From contig CAZMFQ010000013.1 in the NCBI GenBank assembly GCA_964565645.1, forward strand, positions 1-55,922: a DNA stretch of 55,922 nucleotides, written 5' to 3'. Shown in pieces: positions 25,103-32,844 of the stretch. The translations under genes were made by a program, and so were the position numbers. The DNA is from JAHIQC01 sp964565645 (GTDB lineage: Bacteria; Actinomycetota; Coriobacteriia; Anaerosomatales; JAHIQC01). The notes beneath the pieces were generated by a model, which was not told the DNA's origin, did not search any database, and saw only the letters and a program-made list of their open reading frames with translations. Numbering within the stretch: position 1 is the first letter of the stretch; every line of letters starts with the position of its first letter.

Positions 25103-25127
25103 CTTATACCGAGGAGCCGACCTCGGT
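25103..25127. promoter_or_regulatory. Divergent control region with palindrome and minus-strand -10 box
   Basis: The gap between CWB2 gene 3 and the phosphoesterase gene holds TATAAG on the minus strand (25103-25108), a plausible -10 for the CWB2 genes, directly followed by ACCGAGG-AGCCGA-CCTCGGT (25108-25127), a seven-base inverted repeat that could be an operator. No good -35 hexamer is visible. Confidence 0.35.
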
Positions 25128-25179
25128 GTGTCTTGTCGGTGACGGATTCGCAGGACGCGCGTAGTGGCAGAATGCTTGC

Positions 25180-26055
25180 ATGTGGACTTCGCTCATGGGA
25201 CTCTCCGCGCTCACGACATGGCTTACCGCCTCCCCGCTGCGCATCGCACTCGCGGTGGCATCGGTGGCGTTGCTCGCGTTCATCACCTACTCGAGTCTCG
25301 AAGCGCGCTACGTACGGATCACGCGCGACGAGATCACCTCGGAGCGCGTCCCGGCGGAGTTCGACGGCGTGCGGATCGTGTTCCTCGCGGACATACACGC
25401 AGGGCGGTTCATGGGACCACGCGGCATGGCGGCACTCGTCGACAAGGTAAACGCGCTCGACCCCGACGTTCTCGTGCTCGGCGGCGACTACGTGGGCGGC
25501 CAGGCGAACGGCCCGGAGACGTTCTACGCGCAGGCGCCCCGGTTCGAAGCGGCCCTCGGCAAGTTCGCGGTCATGGGCAACCATGACGCCTGGGAGGGCG
25601 CGACCCGGGCGCGAGATGGACTCGAGGCCTCGGGGTTCGAGCTGCTGCAGAACTCCTCGGCGATGGTCCGGAAGGGCGATGTGGAGATCGCGGTCGCCGG
25701 CGTCGAGGACCTGGACACCGGGAGTCCCGATGCGGGTGCTGCGGCGGCCGGTATCCCCGCCGATGTGTTCGCGCTGCTCGTGAGCCACAACCCCGACGTG
25801 TTCGCCACGCAGCTCGACGGCCCGGGCCGCACATGGGACCTCGCACTCGCGGGGCACACGCACGCCGGACAGCTCACCGCGCTCGGGATGATGGCGCCGA
25901 TCGTGCCCTCGGCGTACGGGCAGCGGTACCGCGCGGGCTGGGTCCGCGAGGAGGGCACGCCGATCCTCGTGACGCATGGCGTGGGCGTCGTGACTCTGCC
26001 GCTGCGGTTCTTCGCTCATCCCGAGATCCACGAGATCACACTGCGACGTCCCTAG
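25180..26055 (+). CDS. Membrane-anchored metallophosphoesterase (YkuE/YaeI-like)
   Basis: 291 residues, ATG at 25180 with no strong ribosome site. One N-terminal membrane helix (about residues 18-38) tethers a calcineurin-like phosphoesterase domain whose metal ligands are all present: FLADIHAGRF (D, H), LGGDYV (D), GNHDAW (N, H), VSHNPD (H) and GHTHAGQ (H, H). Related proteins cleave UDP-linked lipids or phosphodiesters at the membrane; substrate cannot be told from sequence. Divergent from the CWB2 genes; the gene end faces the noncoding gap with DnaA-box-like sites. Confidence 0.9.
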   Translation: MWTSLMGLSALTTWLTASPLRIALAVASVALLAFITYSSLEARYVRITRDEITSERVPAEFDGVRIVFLADIHAGRFMGPRGMAALVDKVNALDPDVLVLGGDYVGGQANGPETFYAQAPRFEAALGKFAVMGNHDAWEGATRARDGLEASGFELLQNSSAMVRKGDVEIAVAGVEDLDTGSPDAGAAAAGIPADVFALLVSHNPDVFATQLDGPGRTWDLALAGHTHAGQLTALGMMAPIVPSAYGQRYRAGWVREEGTPILVTHGVGVVTLPLRFFAHPEIHEITLRRP

Positions 26056-26194
26056 GACACCGACGTCCCCGGGCACAAAGGTGCGAGGCCGCTGCGTCCC
26101 CCGAACGAACCTTCACCTTGCGGTTCTAGCCCATCCGAGTTCTTCAACGACCTCGCATAACGAATACTGCACCCCCTCGATGCGGGATGCAAGC

Positions 26195-26210
26195 GCTTTC
26201 GCGTGAAACG
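26195..26210. promoter_or_regulatory. parS-like palindromic site
   Basis: GCTTTCGCGTGAAACG compared with the ParB-binding consensus TGTTTCACGTGAAACA matches at 12 of 16 positions, and the right half GTGAAAC is intact. A single near-match; binding is not established. Confidence 0.4.
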
Positions 26211-26254
26211 TGCCGAGCGGCAGAACGGCGAGATAAACGGCGTCTGACCTGCTG

Positions 26255-26292
26255 TTTTCCACACAATCCACAGTATCCACAATCGCTGTGGA
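26255..26292. promoter_or_regulatory. Cluster of DnaA-box-like 9-mers
   Basis: Three head-to-tail 9-mers without gaps, TTTTCCACA (26255-26263), CAATCCACA (26264-26272) and GTATCCACA (26273-26281), and an inverted TCCACA core at 26287-26292. The DnaA box is TTATNCACA (TTGTCCACA in high-GC actinobacteria). The first and third match at eight of nine. No dnaA or dnaN gene is near. Confidence 0.5.
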
Positions 26293-26294
26293 CG

Positions 26295-27194
26295 CTACGA
26301 GCCCGCGTCCCGCTTCACAAAGCGTGCCCAGCGCTCGTCGACCCAGGACTGGATCTCGGCGACGTTCTCCTCGGACATCCCGCGGAAGCGGCCCTGCGTG
26401 GCCACGTACTCGGCGACGGTCGCGCGCAGCCCGGCCTTGGCGAGCGCGGAGGAGCGACCGGTGAGCCGGAACACGCCGTCCTCGACCTCGTAGAGCACCA
26501 CGAGTCCCGCGTCGACCGCGAGCTTGCCGATCCGCACGGTGTCCTTGGGGTCGAAGGACCAGCCGCTCGGGCAGGGCGTGTTCATGTGGATGTAGCGCAG
26601 TCCACAGCGCGTGCGCGCCTTGGCGACCTTGTCGTAGACATCGGTCGGGTACGCGGCCGAGGTGCTCGCGACGTATCCCACGTTGTGCGCCTCTATGATC
26701 GCCGGGAGGTCCTTGGGGTTCTCGCGCTTGCCCGCCCACGTGGTGGTCGTACGCGCACCCTGCGGCGTCGAACCCGAGCGCTGCGTGCCCGTGTTCATGT
26801 ACGCCTCGTTGTCGTAGCACAGGTAGATGAAGTCCTCGTTGCGCTCAGCGGCGCCGGACAGCGCCTGGATGCCGATGTCGGCGGTGCCGCCGTCGCCCGC
26901 CATCGCGAGCACGGTCATCTCGTCCGCGCGTCCGGTGGCCCGCAGCCCGGCCGCGATCCCGCTCGCGGCCGCGGCCGTACTCGGGAACGCCACGTTGACC
27001 CACGGCACGTCCACCGACGACGTGGGATACATGCCGCCCAGGACCGTCAGGCAGCTCGCCGGGTTCACGAGCACCAGCTTGCCGTCGAGTGCCGCCGTGA
27101 TCTGCCTAAGGGCGATGCCGATGCCGCATCCCGCGCAAGCGCGGTTCCCGGGCAGAACGAATCCGGTGTCGGGAAGATCGAGGATGCGGGTCAT
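26295..27194 (-). CDS. porB: 2-oxoacid:ferredoxin oxidoreductase, beta (TPP-binding) subunit
   Basis: 299 residues from ATG at 27194, which overlaps the porA stop (ATGA); GGGAGG lies upstream. Shows the PorB iron-sulfur CxxC in NRACAGCGIGIAL, the thiamine pyrophosphate motif GDGGTADIGIQALSGAAERN, and the pyruvate-type hallmark CYDNEAYMNTGTQRSGSTP. Further Cys occur in NPASCLTV and HMNTPCPSGW, giving the four ligands of one [4Fe-4S] cluster. The enzyme oxidatively decarboxylates pyruvate to acetyl-CoA, reducing ferredoxin. The MNTG/QRSG block favours pyruvate over branched-chain or oxoglutarate, but this is family inference. Confidence 0.92.
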   Translation of the reverse strand: MTRILDLPDTGFVLPGNRACAGCGIGIALRQITAALDGKLVLVNPASCLTVLGGMYPTSSVDVPWVNVAFPSTAAAASGIAAGLRATGRADEMTVLAMAGDGGTADIGIQALSGAAERNEDFIYLCYDNEAYMNTGTQRSGSTPQGARTTTTWAGKRENPKDLPAIIEAHNVGYVASTSAAYPTDVYDKVAKARTRCGLRYIHMNTPCPSGWSFDPKDTVRIGKLAVDAGLVVLYEVEDGVFRLTGRSSALAKAGLRATVAEYVATQGRFRGMSEENVAEIQSWVDERWARFVKRDAGS

Positions 27195-28420
27195 CGCGCG
27201 CCTCCCGTCAGCTTGAGGTTGATCCATTCAGCGGGACGCGCGGTCACGCCGTCCTCCAGGTCCTCCACGGCCCTGCGCACGGTGTCCGCGAGGTGCTCCG
27301 GGGTCGTGTCGCGGCCTCCGAGACCGCTCACGGTCCCGTACACCACCGGCGCGTCATCGACCCCGCACAGCGCCGCCTTGAGGTCGGTGCAGATCGGGCC
27401 CTCGTAGCCGTAGCTCAACGCCTTGTCGAACACGATCGCCAGGCGGCGCCCCGCAAGCCTGCGGGCCAGCTCCTCGGCGGGGAAAGGCCGATAGCAGCGT
27501 ATGCCGAGGACCCCGGCGCGCACGCCCTCCTCGCGCAGCTGTTCGGCCACCAGCGTGAGCTGCGTGCCGATCGAGCCGGCGGCCACGAGCACGATCTCCG
27601 CGTCGTCGAGCAGGTGCTCCCAGAGCAGCCCGCCCCAGGTGCGGCCGATCGCGGCCCCCCATTCCTCGTCGACGCGCGGGACCACCGCGAGCGCTTCGAG
27701 CAGGGCCGCCTGGTGCTGCGCGCGGAACTCCATGTACGCGGGCCTCATCGTGCCCTCGGCGTCGGGGCGCGGGTCGGCCATCACGACGGGGCCGACGTTG
27801 CGCGGATCGCCCGGGTCCACGATCTGCAGCGCGCCTGCGCGCGGCGGCAGGAAGCCGTCGACCGCGCCCGGCTCGGGAAGCTCGACGGGCATGACGGTGT
27901 GCGAGAGCAGGAAGCCGTCGTAGCAGACCATGACCGGCACGCTGAGCTCCTCGGCGATCCGGAAGGCCTGGGTGGTGGTGTCGAGGATCTCCTGGTTGTC
28001 CCGGCAGTAGAGCTGCACCCAGCCGGCATCGCGTACGCTCATGGAGTCCTGCTGATCGTTGAGGACGTTCCACGGGGCCGCCATGGCGCGGTTGGCGATG
28101 CACATCACGATGGGCAGTCGCGCTCCGGCGGCCCACCAGACCTGCTCGGTCATGTACGCGAGCCCGTTGGAGCTCGTGGCGGTGAAGGTCCGCGCGCCGA
28201 CGGTCGAGGCGCCGATGCAGACCGTGAGCGCAGAGTGTTCCGACTCCACCGCGACGAACTCAGCCGGCAACTCGCCGGACTCGACCCACGCCGAGATCTG
28301 CTCGACGACCGGCGACTGGGGGGTGATCGGATACGCCGCCACGACCTGCACGCGCGCCAACTTGGCCGCGGTGGCCGCCGCATCGTTGCCGGTCATGACC
28401 TGCGCTGTCCCTGTGCTCAC
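27191..28420 (-). CDS. porA: 2-oxoacid:ferredoxin oxidoreductase, alpha subunit
   Basis: 409 residues, GTG start with GGAGGACAT upstream. The pyrimidine-binding domain begins VMTGNDAAATAAKLARVQVV and contains VVAAYPITPQSP and EFVAVESEHSALTVCIGAS; ATSSNGLAYMTEQVWWAAG is the substrate-channel region and the C-terminal part (LVAAGSIGTQ ... GIRCYRPFP) is the CoA-interacting domain. Works with PorB, PorG and PorD. It is separated from porD and porG by a hemerythrin gene on the other strand, so porAB probably has its own promoter in the 165-base gap before it. Confidence 0.93.
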   Translation of the reverse strand: MSTGTAQVMTGNDAAATAAKLARVQVVAAYPITPQSPVVEQISAWVESGELPAEFVAVESEHSALTVCIGASTVGARTFTATSSNGLAYMTEQVWWAAGARLPIVMCIANRAMAAPWNVLNDQQDSMSVRDAGWVQLYCRDNQEILDTTTQAFRIAEELSVPVMVCYDGFLLSHTVMPVELPEPGAVDGFLPPRAGALQIVDPGDPRNVGPVVMADPRPDAEGTMRPAYMEFRAQHQAALLEALAVVPRVDEEWGAAIGRTWGGLLWEHLLDDAEIVLVAAGSIGTQLTLVAEQLREEGVRAGVLGIRCYRPFPAEELARRLAGRRLAIVFDKALSYGYEGPICTDLKAALCGVDDAPVVYGTVSGLGGRDTTPEHLADTVRRAVEDLEDGVTARPAEWINLKLTGGAR

Positions 28421-28432
28421 ATGTCCTCCTCG

Positions 28433-28447
28433 GGGTGCGGTGCACCC
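28433..28447. promoter_or_regulatory. Inverted repeat in the porA/hemerythrin divergent region
   Basis: GGGTGC GGT GCACCC, a perfect six-pair repeat 13 bases before the porA start. It could be an operator or a 5' leader hairpin of the porAB message. Confidence 0.3.
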
Positions 28448-28512
28448 GTCCGCTTGCGGCCCGCAGGCCCGATACCCCTTGCGTCGGCATCAGCGCGGGG
28501 CTCGCCCGTACG

Positions 28513-28541
28513 GTGACAAACGCCGCCGGGCGTCTCACAAT
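28513..28541 (+). promoter_or_regulatory. Candidate housekeeping promoter for the hemerythrin gene
   Basis: GTGACA (28513-28518), 17 bases, CACAAT (28536-28541). The -35 differs from TTGACA at one position and the -10 from TATAAT at two; spacing is ideal. The predicted transcript start is about 35 bases before the chosen ATG. Confidence 0.45.
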
Positions 28542-28584
28542 GCTTGGCAACACCTGCAACGACGCCCGGATCGGAGTCCCGGCC

Positions 28585-29001
28585 ATGGCGCACCTCGAAC
28601 TCAGGGACGAACTGCTCTTCGGCGACGCGGAGACCGACGGCCAGCATCGCGAGCTCATCGCAAGCATCGACCGCCTGGGCGACGCGATCGCCGCCGGCCA
28701 CGGTCAGGACGCGCTCGAGGCCACCATCGAGGATATCCTCGGCTACGCGCTCGTGCACTTCGCTGCCGAGGAGGCGCTCATGGAGCGCGCCGGGTACCCG
28801 GGCCTGAGACGCCAGCGCGAGGTCCACGCCGCGTTCGCCGCCGAGGCCGCCGGGCTGTTCCAGGCGTTCCAGACGGGGACCGCCGTGTCCGCCGAGGAGC
28901 TGCACGAGAAACTGTCCGACTGGCTCGCCGAACACGTCGAGACCCTCGACCTGCTGTTCGCGCGCTTCCTGCGCGCGGAATCCGAGTCCGGCGGCCACTA
29001 G
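28585..29001 (+). CDS. Bacteriohemerythrin-like protein, one His ligand missing
   Basis: 138 residues from ATG at 28585 (GGAG eight bases upstream; the open frame reaches further up but without homology). Hemerythrins carry O2 or sense it with a di-iron centre in a four-helix bundle. Ligand positions seen: H in DGQHRELI, H and E in HFAAEEALME, H in REVHAAF, and HVETLD near the end. The family's HxxxHxxF reads QREVHAAF, so the first His of that pair is Gln. It sits on the opposite strand between porD and porA, overlapping the porD stop by three bases, an apt place for an oxygen-binding protein beside an oxygen-sensitive enzyme (inference). Confidence 0.85.
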   Translation: MAHLELRDELLFGDAETDGQHRELIASIDRLGDAIAAGHGQDALEATIEDILGYALVHFAAEEALMERAGYPGLRRQREVHAAFAAEAAGLFQAFQTGTAVSAEELHEKLSDWLAEHVETLDLLFARFLRAESESGGH

Positions 29002-29303
29002 AGGTCGCACACCCCGTGCTCGGCCTCGGGCACCATCGCGATGGCGCCCGACGGGCACTCCTGTGCGCATATGCCGCATCCCTTGCAGTACACGAGATCG
29101 AACGTCGGCGGCACGCCACGGGCGATGCACGAGTCGGGGCAGTGCGCCCAGCAGATCTGGCACGTGACCTTGTCCTGCTTCACGGCAAGGCAGACCGACG
29201 CGTCCATGACCGGCCGCTTGGAGCGCCAGTCGCCGGTGCGCCCGGCCTCGCCCACGCTGGGCCGGGACATCGAGATACGGTCTTTGGTCTGTTCGATCGC
29301 CAT
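28998..29303 (-). CDS. porD: 2-oxoacid:ferredoxin oxidoreductase, delta (ferredoxin) subunit
   Basis: 101 residues from ATG at 29303; the upstream extension overlaps porG and is rejected. Two [4Fe-4S] motifs: CQICWAHCPDSCI and CKGCGICAQECPSGAI, the layout of PorD, which passes electrons from the PorB cluster to ferredoxin. The first 40 residues are a Ser/Arg-rich lead-in typical of the subunit. It follows porG after 17 bases; its 3' end runs three bases into the convergent hemerythrin gene. Confidence 0.92.
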   Translation of the reverse strand: MAIEQTKDRISMSRPSVGEAGRTGDWRSKRPVMDASVCLAVKQDKVTCQICWAHCPDSCIARGVPPTFDLVYCKGCGICAQECPSGAIAMVPEAEHGVCDL

Positions 29304-29320
29304 GGTTCTCCGTCCCGGTC

Positions 29321-29875
29321 CTAGGCCTGCGTACACTCGTAGGCGATCCTGGCGGCTTCGATGTTCTTCTTGGCCGCCGAAGAGCTGAACGCCTTCGCGA
29401 TCGCCGCCTCGACCGAGTCCATCGTGATGAGCCCGGTAGCGCTCGCTATGGCTCCGAGGATCGCGGTCGAGACCATCGGCTGACCGCCGACTATGAGGTC
29501 GACCGACTCGGCGGCGCCGGTCACGTCGCTTCTGACCACGCGGATGTCGTCACCTAGGCCGAGGTCGGCGGCGGACTTCACGGTGTTGATGATGATGGTG
29601 CCGCCCGGGCGCATGCCGGCGGTGGCGTTGCCGACCTCCAGCAACGAGTCGTCGAGCACGACCACGATGTCGGGCTCGGTCACCTGCGAGAGCACCCTGA
29701 TCGGAGCGTCGTCGAGCCGCGTGGATGCGGTGATGGGCGCCCCCCGGCGCTCGGCGCCGAACGACGGCTGGGATGTGACGCCCGCGAAGCCGCTGCGGTA
29801 AGCGGCATCGGCGAGGATCTTCGCACTCGTCACGGCGCCCTGGCCCCCACGACCGTGCCAACGGATCTCGTGCAC
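29321..29875 (-). CDS. porG: 2-oxoacid:ferredoxin oxidoreductase, gamma subunit
   Basis: 184 residues from GTG at 29875 (GGGGA upstream), giving MHEIRWHGRGGQGAVTSAK, the diagnostic PorG start; the longer frame is noncoding. Further family blocks are SFGAERRGAPITASTRL, ILSQVTEPDIVVVLDDS-type strand (here VLSQVTEPDIVVVLDDS) and GGTIIINT. The gamma subunit completes the four-subunit enzyme. First gene of the porG-porD pair, divergent from the AI-2E-family transporter. Confidence 0.93.
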   Translation of the reverse strand: MHEIRWHGRGGQGAVTSAKILADAAYRSGFAGVTSQPSFGAERRGAPITASTRLDDAPIRVLSQVTEPDIVVVLDDSLLEVGNATAGMRPGGTIIINTVKSAADLGLGDDIRVVRSDVTGAAESVDLIVGGQPMVSTAILGAIASATGLITMDSVEAAIAKAFSSSAAKKNIEAARIAYECTQA

Positions 29876-29977
29876 GCGTGTCCCCGTTCTTCTGGCTCGT
29901 CCCGAACGCAACGATGATACATCGAAGTGGGGCATACTGAACCCACAACGTCCCTGATCGAGCTGATCGGAGCGAAC

Positions 29978-31102
29978 ATGAGCGGGCCGAAGCCCCAACC
30001 CGTGACGTCTGCGCTCGCCGATGCCCCGGCGGGACTACGCAAGACCGGCGTGCGCGCGTGGCTGGTTCTCGGGATCGCGGGCGTGGTCGCCCTTGGAGCC
30101 TGGTTCGTGAGCACGACCGCGGGACTGACGATCCCGCTCATAGTCGCGGCCATCGTCGGCATCCTGTTCGCCCCGACCGTCGACATCCTTGAGAACCACA
30201 GGGTCCCGAGGGCCCTGGGGGCGTTCATCGTGCTCATCGCGCTGATCGTGGTGGTCGTGGGCACGGTCTGGATCACCGTGAGCGGAGTGCTCACCCAAAG
30301 CGCGCAGATCGCCTCCTCGATAGACTCCGCGTTGCAGAGTCTGAGCGACTCGCTGCACAGGTTGGACATCCCCGCGGAGATGATCCCGAGGATCGCGGAC
30401 AGCCTCAAGGGTGTCGCCGGCAACGCCGCGGGCGGCGTGCTCTCAGCGTTCTCCTCGGGCCTTTCGGGCAGTGTGGCATTCCTGTTCGGCACGTTCCTCG
30501 GCGTGTTCATGCTGTTCTACATGCTCTCGGACTGGGCGACGATCGTGCGCTGGTTCGCCGACCACCTCGGACTTCCGCGAGACCTCGGTGAGGCCGTCGT
30601 GCTCGACGGCGTGCTCGCGGTGCGCCAGTACTTCAAGGCCGTCACCATCTCGAGCTTCGTTGTCGGCGTCGTGATCGGACTCGCGGTCTGGCTGCTCGGA
30701 CTCCCGCTCGCGATCCCGATCGCGCTCGTGACGTTCCTGACCGGCTACATCCCGTACTTCGGCGCCATATTCTCGAGCGCGTTCGCGTTCCTCATCGCGC
30801 TCGGTTCGGGCGGCATCCAGCAGGCGATGATCACGCTCGTGGTCATCCTCGTGGCGCAGAACCTCATCCAGACCATCATCTCGAACTACTACACCGCCGA
30901 TGAGCTCGACCTGCACCCGCTCGTGGCGCTGATCTCCACGCTGCTCGGAGGCACGTTCGGCGGGCTGCTCGGATCCGTGCTCGGAGCGCCGATCATGGCG
31001 CTCTCACTGCGGGCGAACAAGCGCTTCAAGGAATATGGCGGGATGGCCGAGGAACGGCCGAGCGCCGCATCCGAAGATCCGGACACGGCGCTCGGTACGT
31101 AG
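29978..31102 (+). CDS. AI-2E transporter family (UPF0118/PerM) membrane protein
   Basis: 374 residues from ATG at 29978 (GGAG five bases before). About eight membrane helices in the family pattern: two at the N-terminus (VLGIAGVVALGAWFVSTTAG), a long extracytoplasmic helical section with SQSAQIASSID-type repeats, then FLFGTFLGVFMLFYMLSD and the conserved GLPLAIPIALVTFLTGYIPYFG block. Members export autoinducer-2, or act as Na+/H+ antiporters or permeases, so the substrate is open. Single gene, divergent from porG and convergent with the acyl-CoA synthetase. Confidence 0.88.
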   Translation: MSGPKPQPVTSALADAPAGLRKTGVRAWLVLGIAGVVALGAWFVSTTAGLTIPLIVAAIVGILFAPTVDILENHRVPRALGAFIVLIALIVVVVGTVWITVSGVLTQSAQIASSIDSALQSLSDSLHRLDIPAEMIPRIADSLKGVAGNAAGGVLSAFSSGLSGSVAFLFGTFLGVFMLFYMLSDWATIVRWFADHLGLPRDLGEAVVLDGVLAVRQYFKAVTISSFVVGVVIGLAVWLLGLPLAIPIALVTFLTGYIPYFGAIFSSAFAFLIALGSGGIQQAMITLVVILVAQNLIQTIISNYYTADELDLHPLVALISTLLGGTFGGLLGSVLGAPIMALSLRANKRFKEYGGMAEERPSAASEDPDTALGT

Positions 31103-31120
31103 CGTTCGGTCGGGGCGAGG

Positions 31121-32830
31121 CTAGCGTCTCACCGCGCACTCGTCGTCGGTCTCCTCGCCGCCTTCGGCCTCACTCGCAAAGACCTTTACGTCCGCCAGAC
31201 CAAGCTGCTCCGCGGCCATGTCACGCAGCTTGTACTTCTGGATCTTGCCTGATGCGGTCTGCGGATACTCGTCGACGAAGAACACGTACTTGGGCGCCTT
31301 GTAGCGCGCCATCCGTGCGCGGCAGAACTCCTGCACATCGCCCTCGGTGATCTCCGAGCCCGCAAACTTGACGATGAATGCGCCCACGACCTCGCCGTAC
31401 TTGGGATCGGGAACGCCCACGACCTGCACGTCTTTGACGCCGGGCATCGTATAGAGGAACTCCTCGATCTCGCGCGGGTAGATGTTCTCCCCGCCGCGGA
31501 TGATCATGTCCTTGATGCGGCCGGTGATGCGGTAGTAGCCGTCCTCGTCGACGGTGCCGAGGTCCCCGGAGTGCAGGAACCCGTCCGCATCGATGGCCGC
31601 CGCCGTCGCCTCGGGCATGTTGTAGTAGCCCTTCATGACGTTGTAGCCGCGGCAACAGAGCTCACCGGGCACGCCCGGCGGGCAGTCCTCGCCTGTCTCG
31701 GGGTCGATGACCCGGACCTCGACCTGGTCGTGCTTGCGCCCGACGGTCTCGCACTTGCGCTCGAGCGTGTCGTCGGTGGTCGTCTGCGTGAACACCGGCG
31801 AGGTCTCGGTGAGTCCGTAGCAGATCGTCATCTCGCTCGCGTGCATGCGATCGATGACCTGGCGCATCGTCTCGATCGGGCACGGCGAGCCCGCCATGAT
31901 ACCGGTCCGCAGCGAGGTCAGATCGAACATGTCGAACATCGGATGGTCGAGCTCGGCGATGAACATCGTCGGCACGCCATAGAGCGCGGTCGCACGCTCC
32001 TTCTGGATCGCGGCGAGCACCATGAGCGGGTCGAACTGCTCCACACCCACGATGGTGGCACCGTGGGTGAGGACCGCGAGCACGCCGAGCACGATGCCGA
32101 AGCAGTGGAAGTACGGCACCGGCAGGCAGACCCGGTCCTCGGCGGTGAAGTCCTGACGCTCGCCGATGTAGAAGCCGTTGTTGAGGATGTTGCGGTTGGT
32201 GAGCATGACGCCCTTGGGGAACCCGGTCGTGCCCGACGTGTACTGCATGTTGATCGTGTCGTCGGCGCTCTGACCCGCGCGCGCCTCGGTGTACAGCTCG
32301 TCGCCGGCGTGCTCGCCGAGCAGCAGCAGCTCCGGCATCGCGTAGAACCCGCGATGCTTCTCGGGTCCCATGTAGATGAGCGACTTGAGCATCGGGAACT
32401 CCGCCGAGGAAAGGCGGCCACGCTCCTGGGTCATCGTCTCGGGGATGAGCCCGCGCACGATCTCGACGTAGTTCACGTCGCGGAACGAGTCGATGATCAC
32501 GAGCGCCTTCATGTCGGACTGCTTGATGACGTAGGCGAGCTCGTGGCTCTTGTAGACCGGGTTCACGGTCACGAGAACGACGCCTATCTTGGCGGTCGCG
32601 AACGCGAACGTGAGCCAGTCGGGCACATTGCGCGCCCAGATACCGAGATGATCGCCCTTGCGAAGCCCGATCTCGAGCAGGCCCTTGGCCAGGTTGGTCA
32701 CGCGCTCGTCGAACTGCTTGTAGCTCCAGCGCAGGTCCCGGTCGGGGTAGACGATGAAGTCACGGTCGCCCTGCTCGGCGACGACGTTGTCGAAGTACTG
32801 GCCGATCGTGAGGTCGGTATGCAGCTCCAT
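31121..32830 (-). CDS. AMP-forming acyl-CoA synthetase
   Basis: 569 residues, ATG start. ANL-superfamily adenylating enzyme: P-loop YTSGTTGFPKGVMLTNRN, ATP motif YGLTETSP, SGDLGTVDEDGYYRITGRIK, RGGENIYPREIEE and the C-terminal catalytic Lys in TASGKIQKYKLR. It activates a carboxylic acid (medium or long-chain fatty acid most likely) to an acyl-AMP and then acyl-CoA. It follows a regulator with HTH and cupin domains by 14 bases; this pair is recurrent in anaerobic bacteria and archaea, and the cupin probably senses the acid or its CoA product (inference). Confidence 0.92.
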   Translation of the reverse strand: MELHTDLTIGQYFDNVVAEQGDRDFIVYPDRDLRWSYKQFDERVTNLAKGLLEIGLRKGDHLGIWARNVPDWLTFAFATAKIGVVLVTVNPVYKSHELAYVIKQSDMKALVIIDSFRDVNYVEIVRGLIPETMTQERGRLSSAEFPMLKSLIYMGPEKHRGFYAMPELLLLGEHAGDELYTEARAGQSADDTINMQYTSGTTGFPKGVMLTNRNILNNGFYIGERQDFTAEDRVCLPVPYFHCFGIVLGVLAVLTHGATIVGVEQFDPLMVLAAIQKERATALYGVPTMFIAELDHPMFDMFDLTSLRTGIMAGSPCPIETMRQVIDRMHASEMTICYGLTETSPVFTQTTTDDTLERKCETVGRKHDQVEVRVIDPETGEDCPPGVPGELCCRGYNVMKGYYNMPEATAAAIDADGFLHSGDLGTVDEDGYYRITGRIKDMIIRGGENIYPREIEEFLYTMPGVKDVQVVGVPDPKYGEVVGAFIVKFAGSEITEGDVQEFCRARMARYKAPKYVFFVDEYPQTASGKIQKYKLRDMAAEQLGLADVKVFASEAEGGEETDDECAVRR

Positions 32831-32844
32831 GTGTCCCGCCCTCC

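Larger units (their letters stand above)
26056..26294. other. Noncoding gap between convergent genes, with replication-type motifs
   Basis: 239 bases between the phosphoesterase stop and the porB stop. No coding frame with a credible start was found. The right half is richer in A/T than the surroundings and contains the parS-like and DnaA-box-like elements listed separately. No terminator hairpin with a T run was seen for either gene. Confidence 0.6.

Noticed and set aside
26195..26292. The DnaA-box/parS region as the chromosome origin
   Set aside because: No dnaA, dnaN, rpmH or parAB genes flank it, and gene strand bias does not switch in a clear way here. It is reported as a candidate site only.
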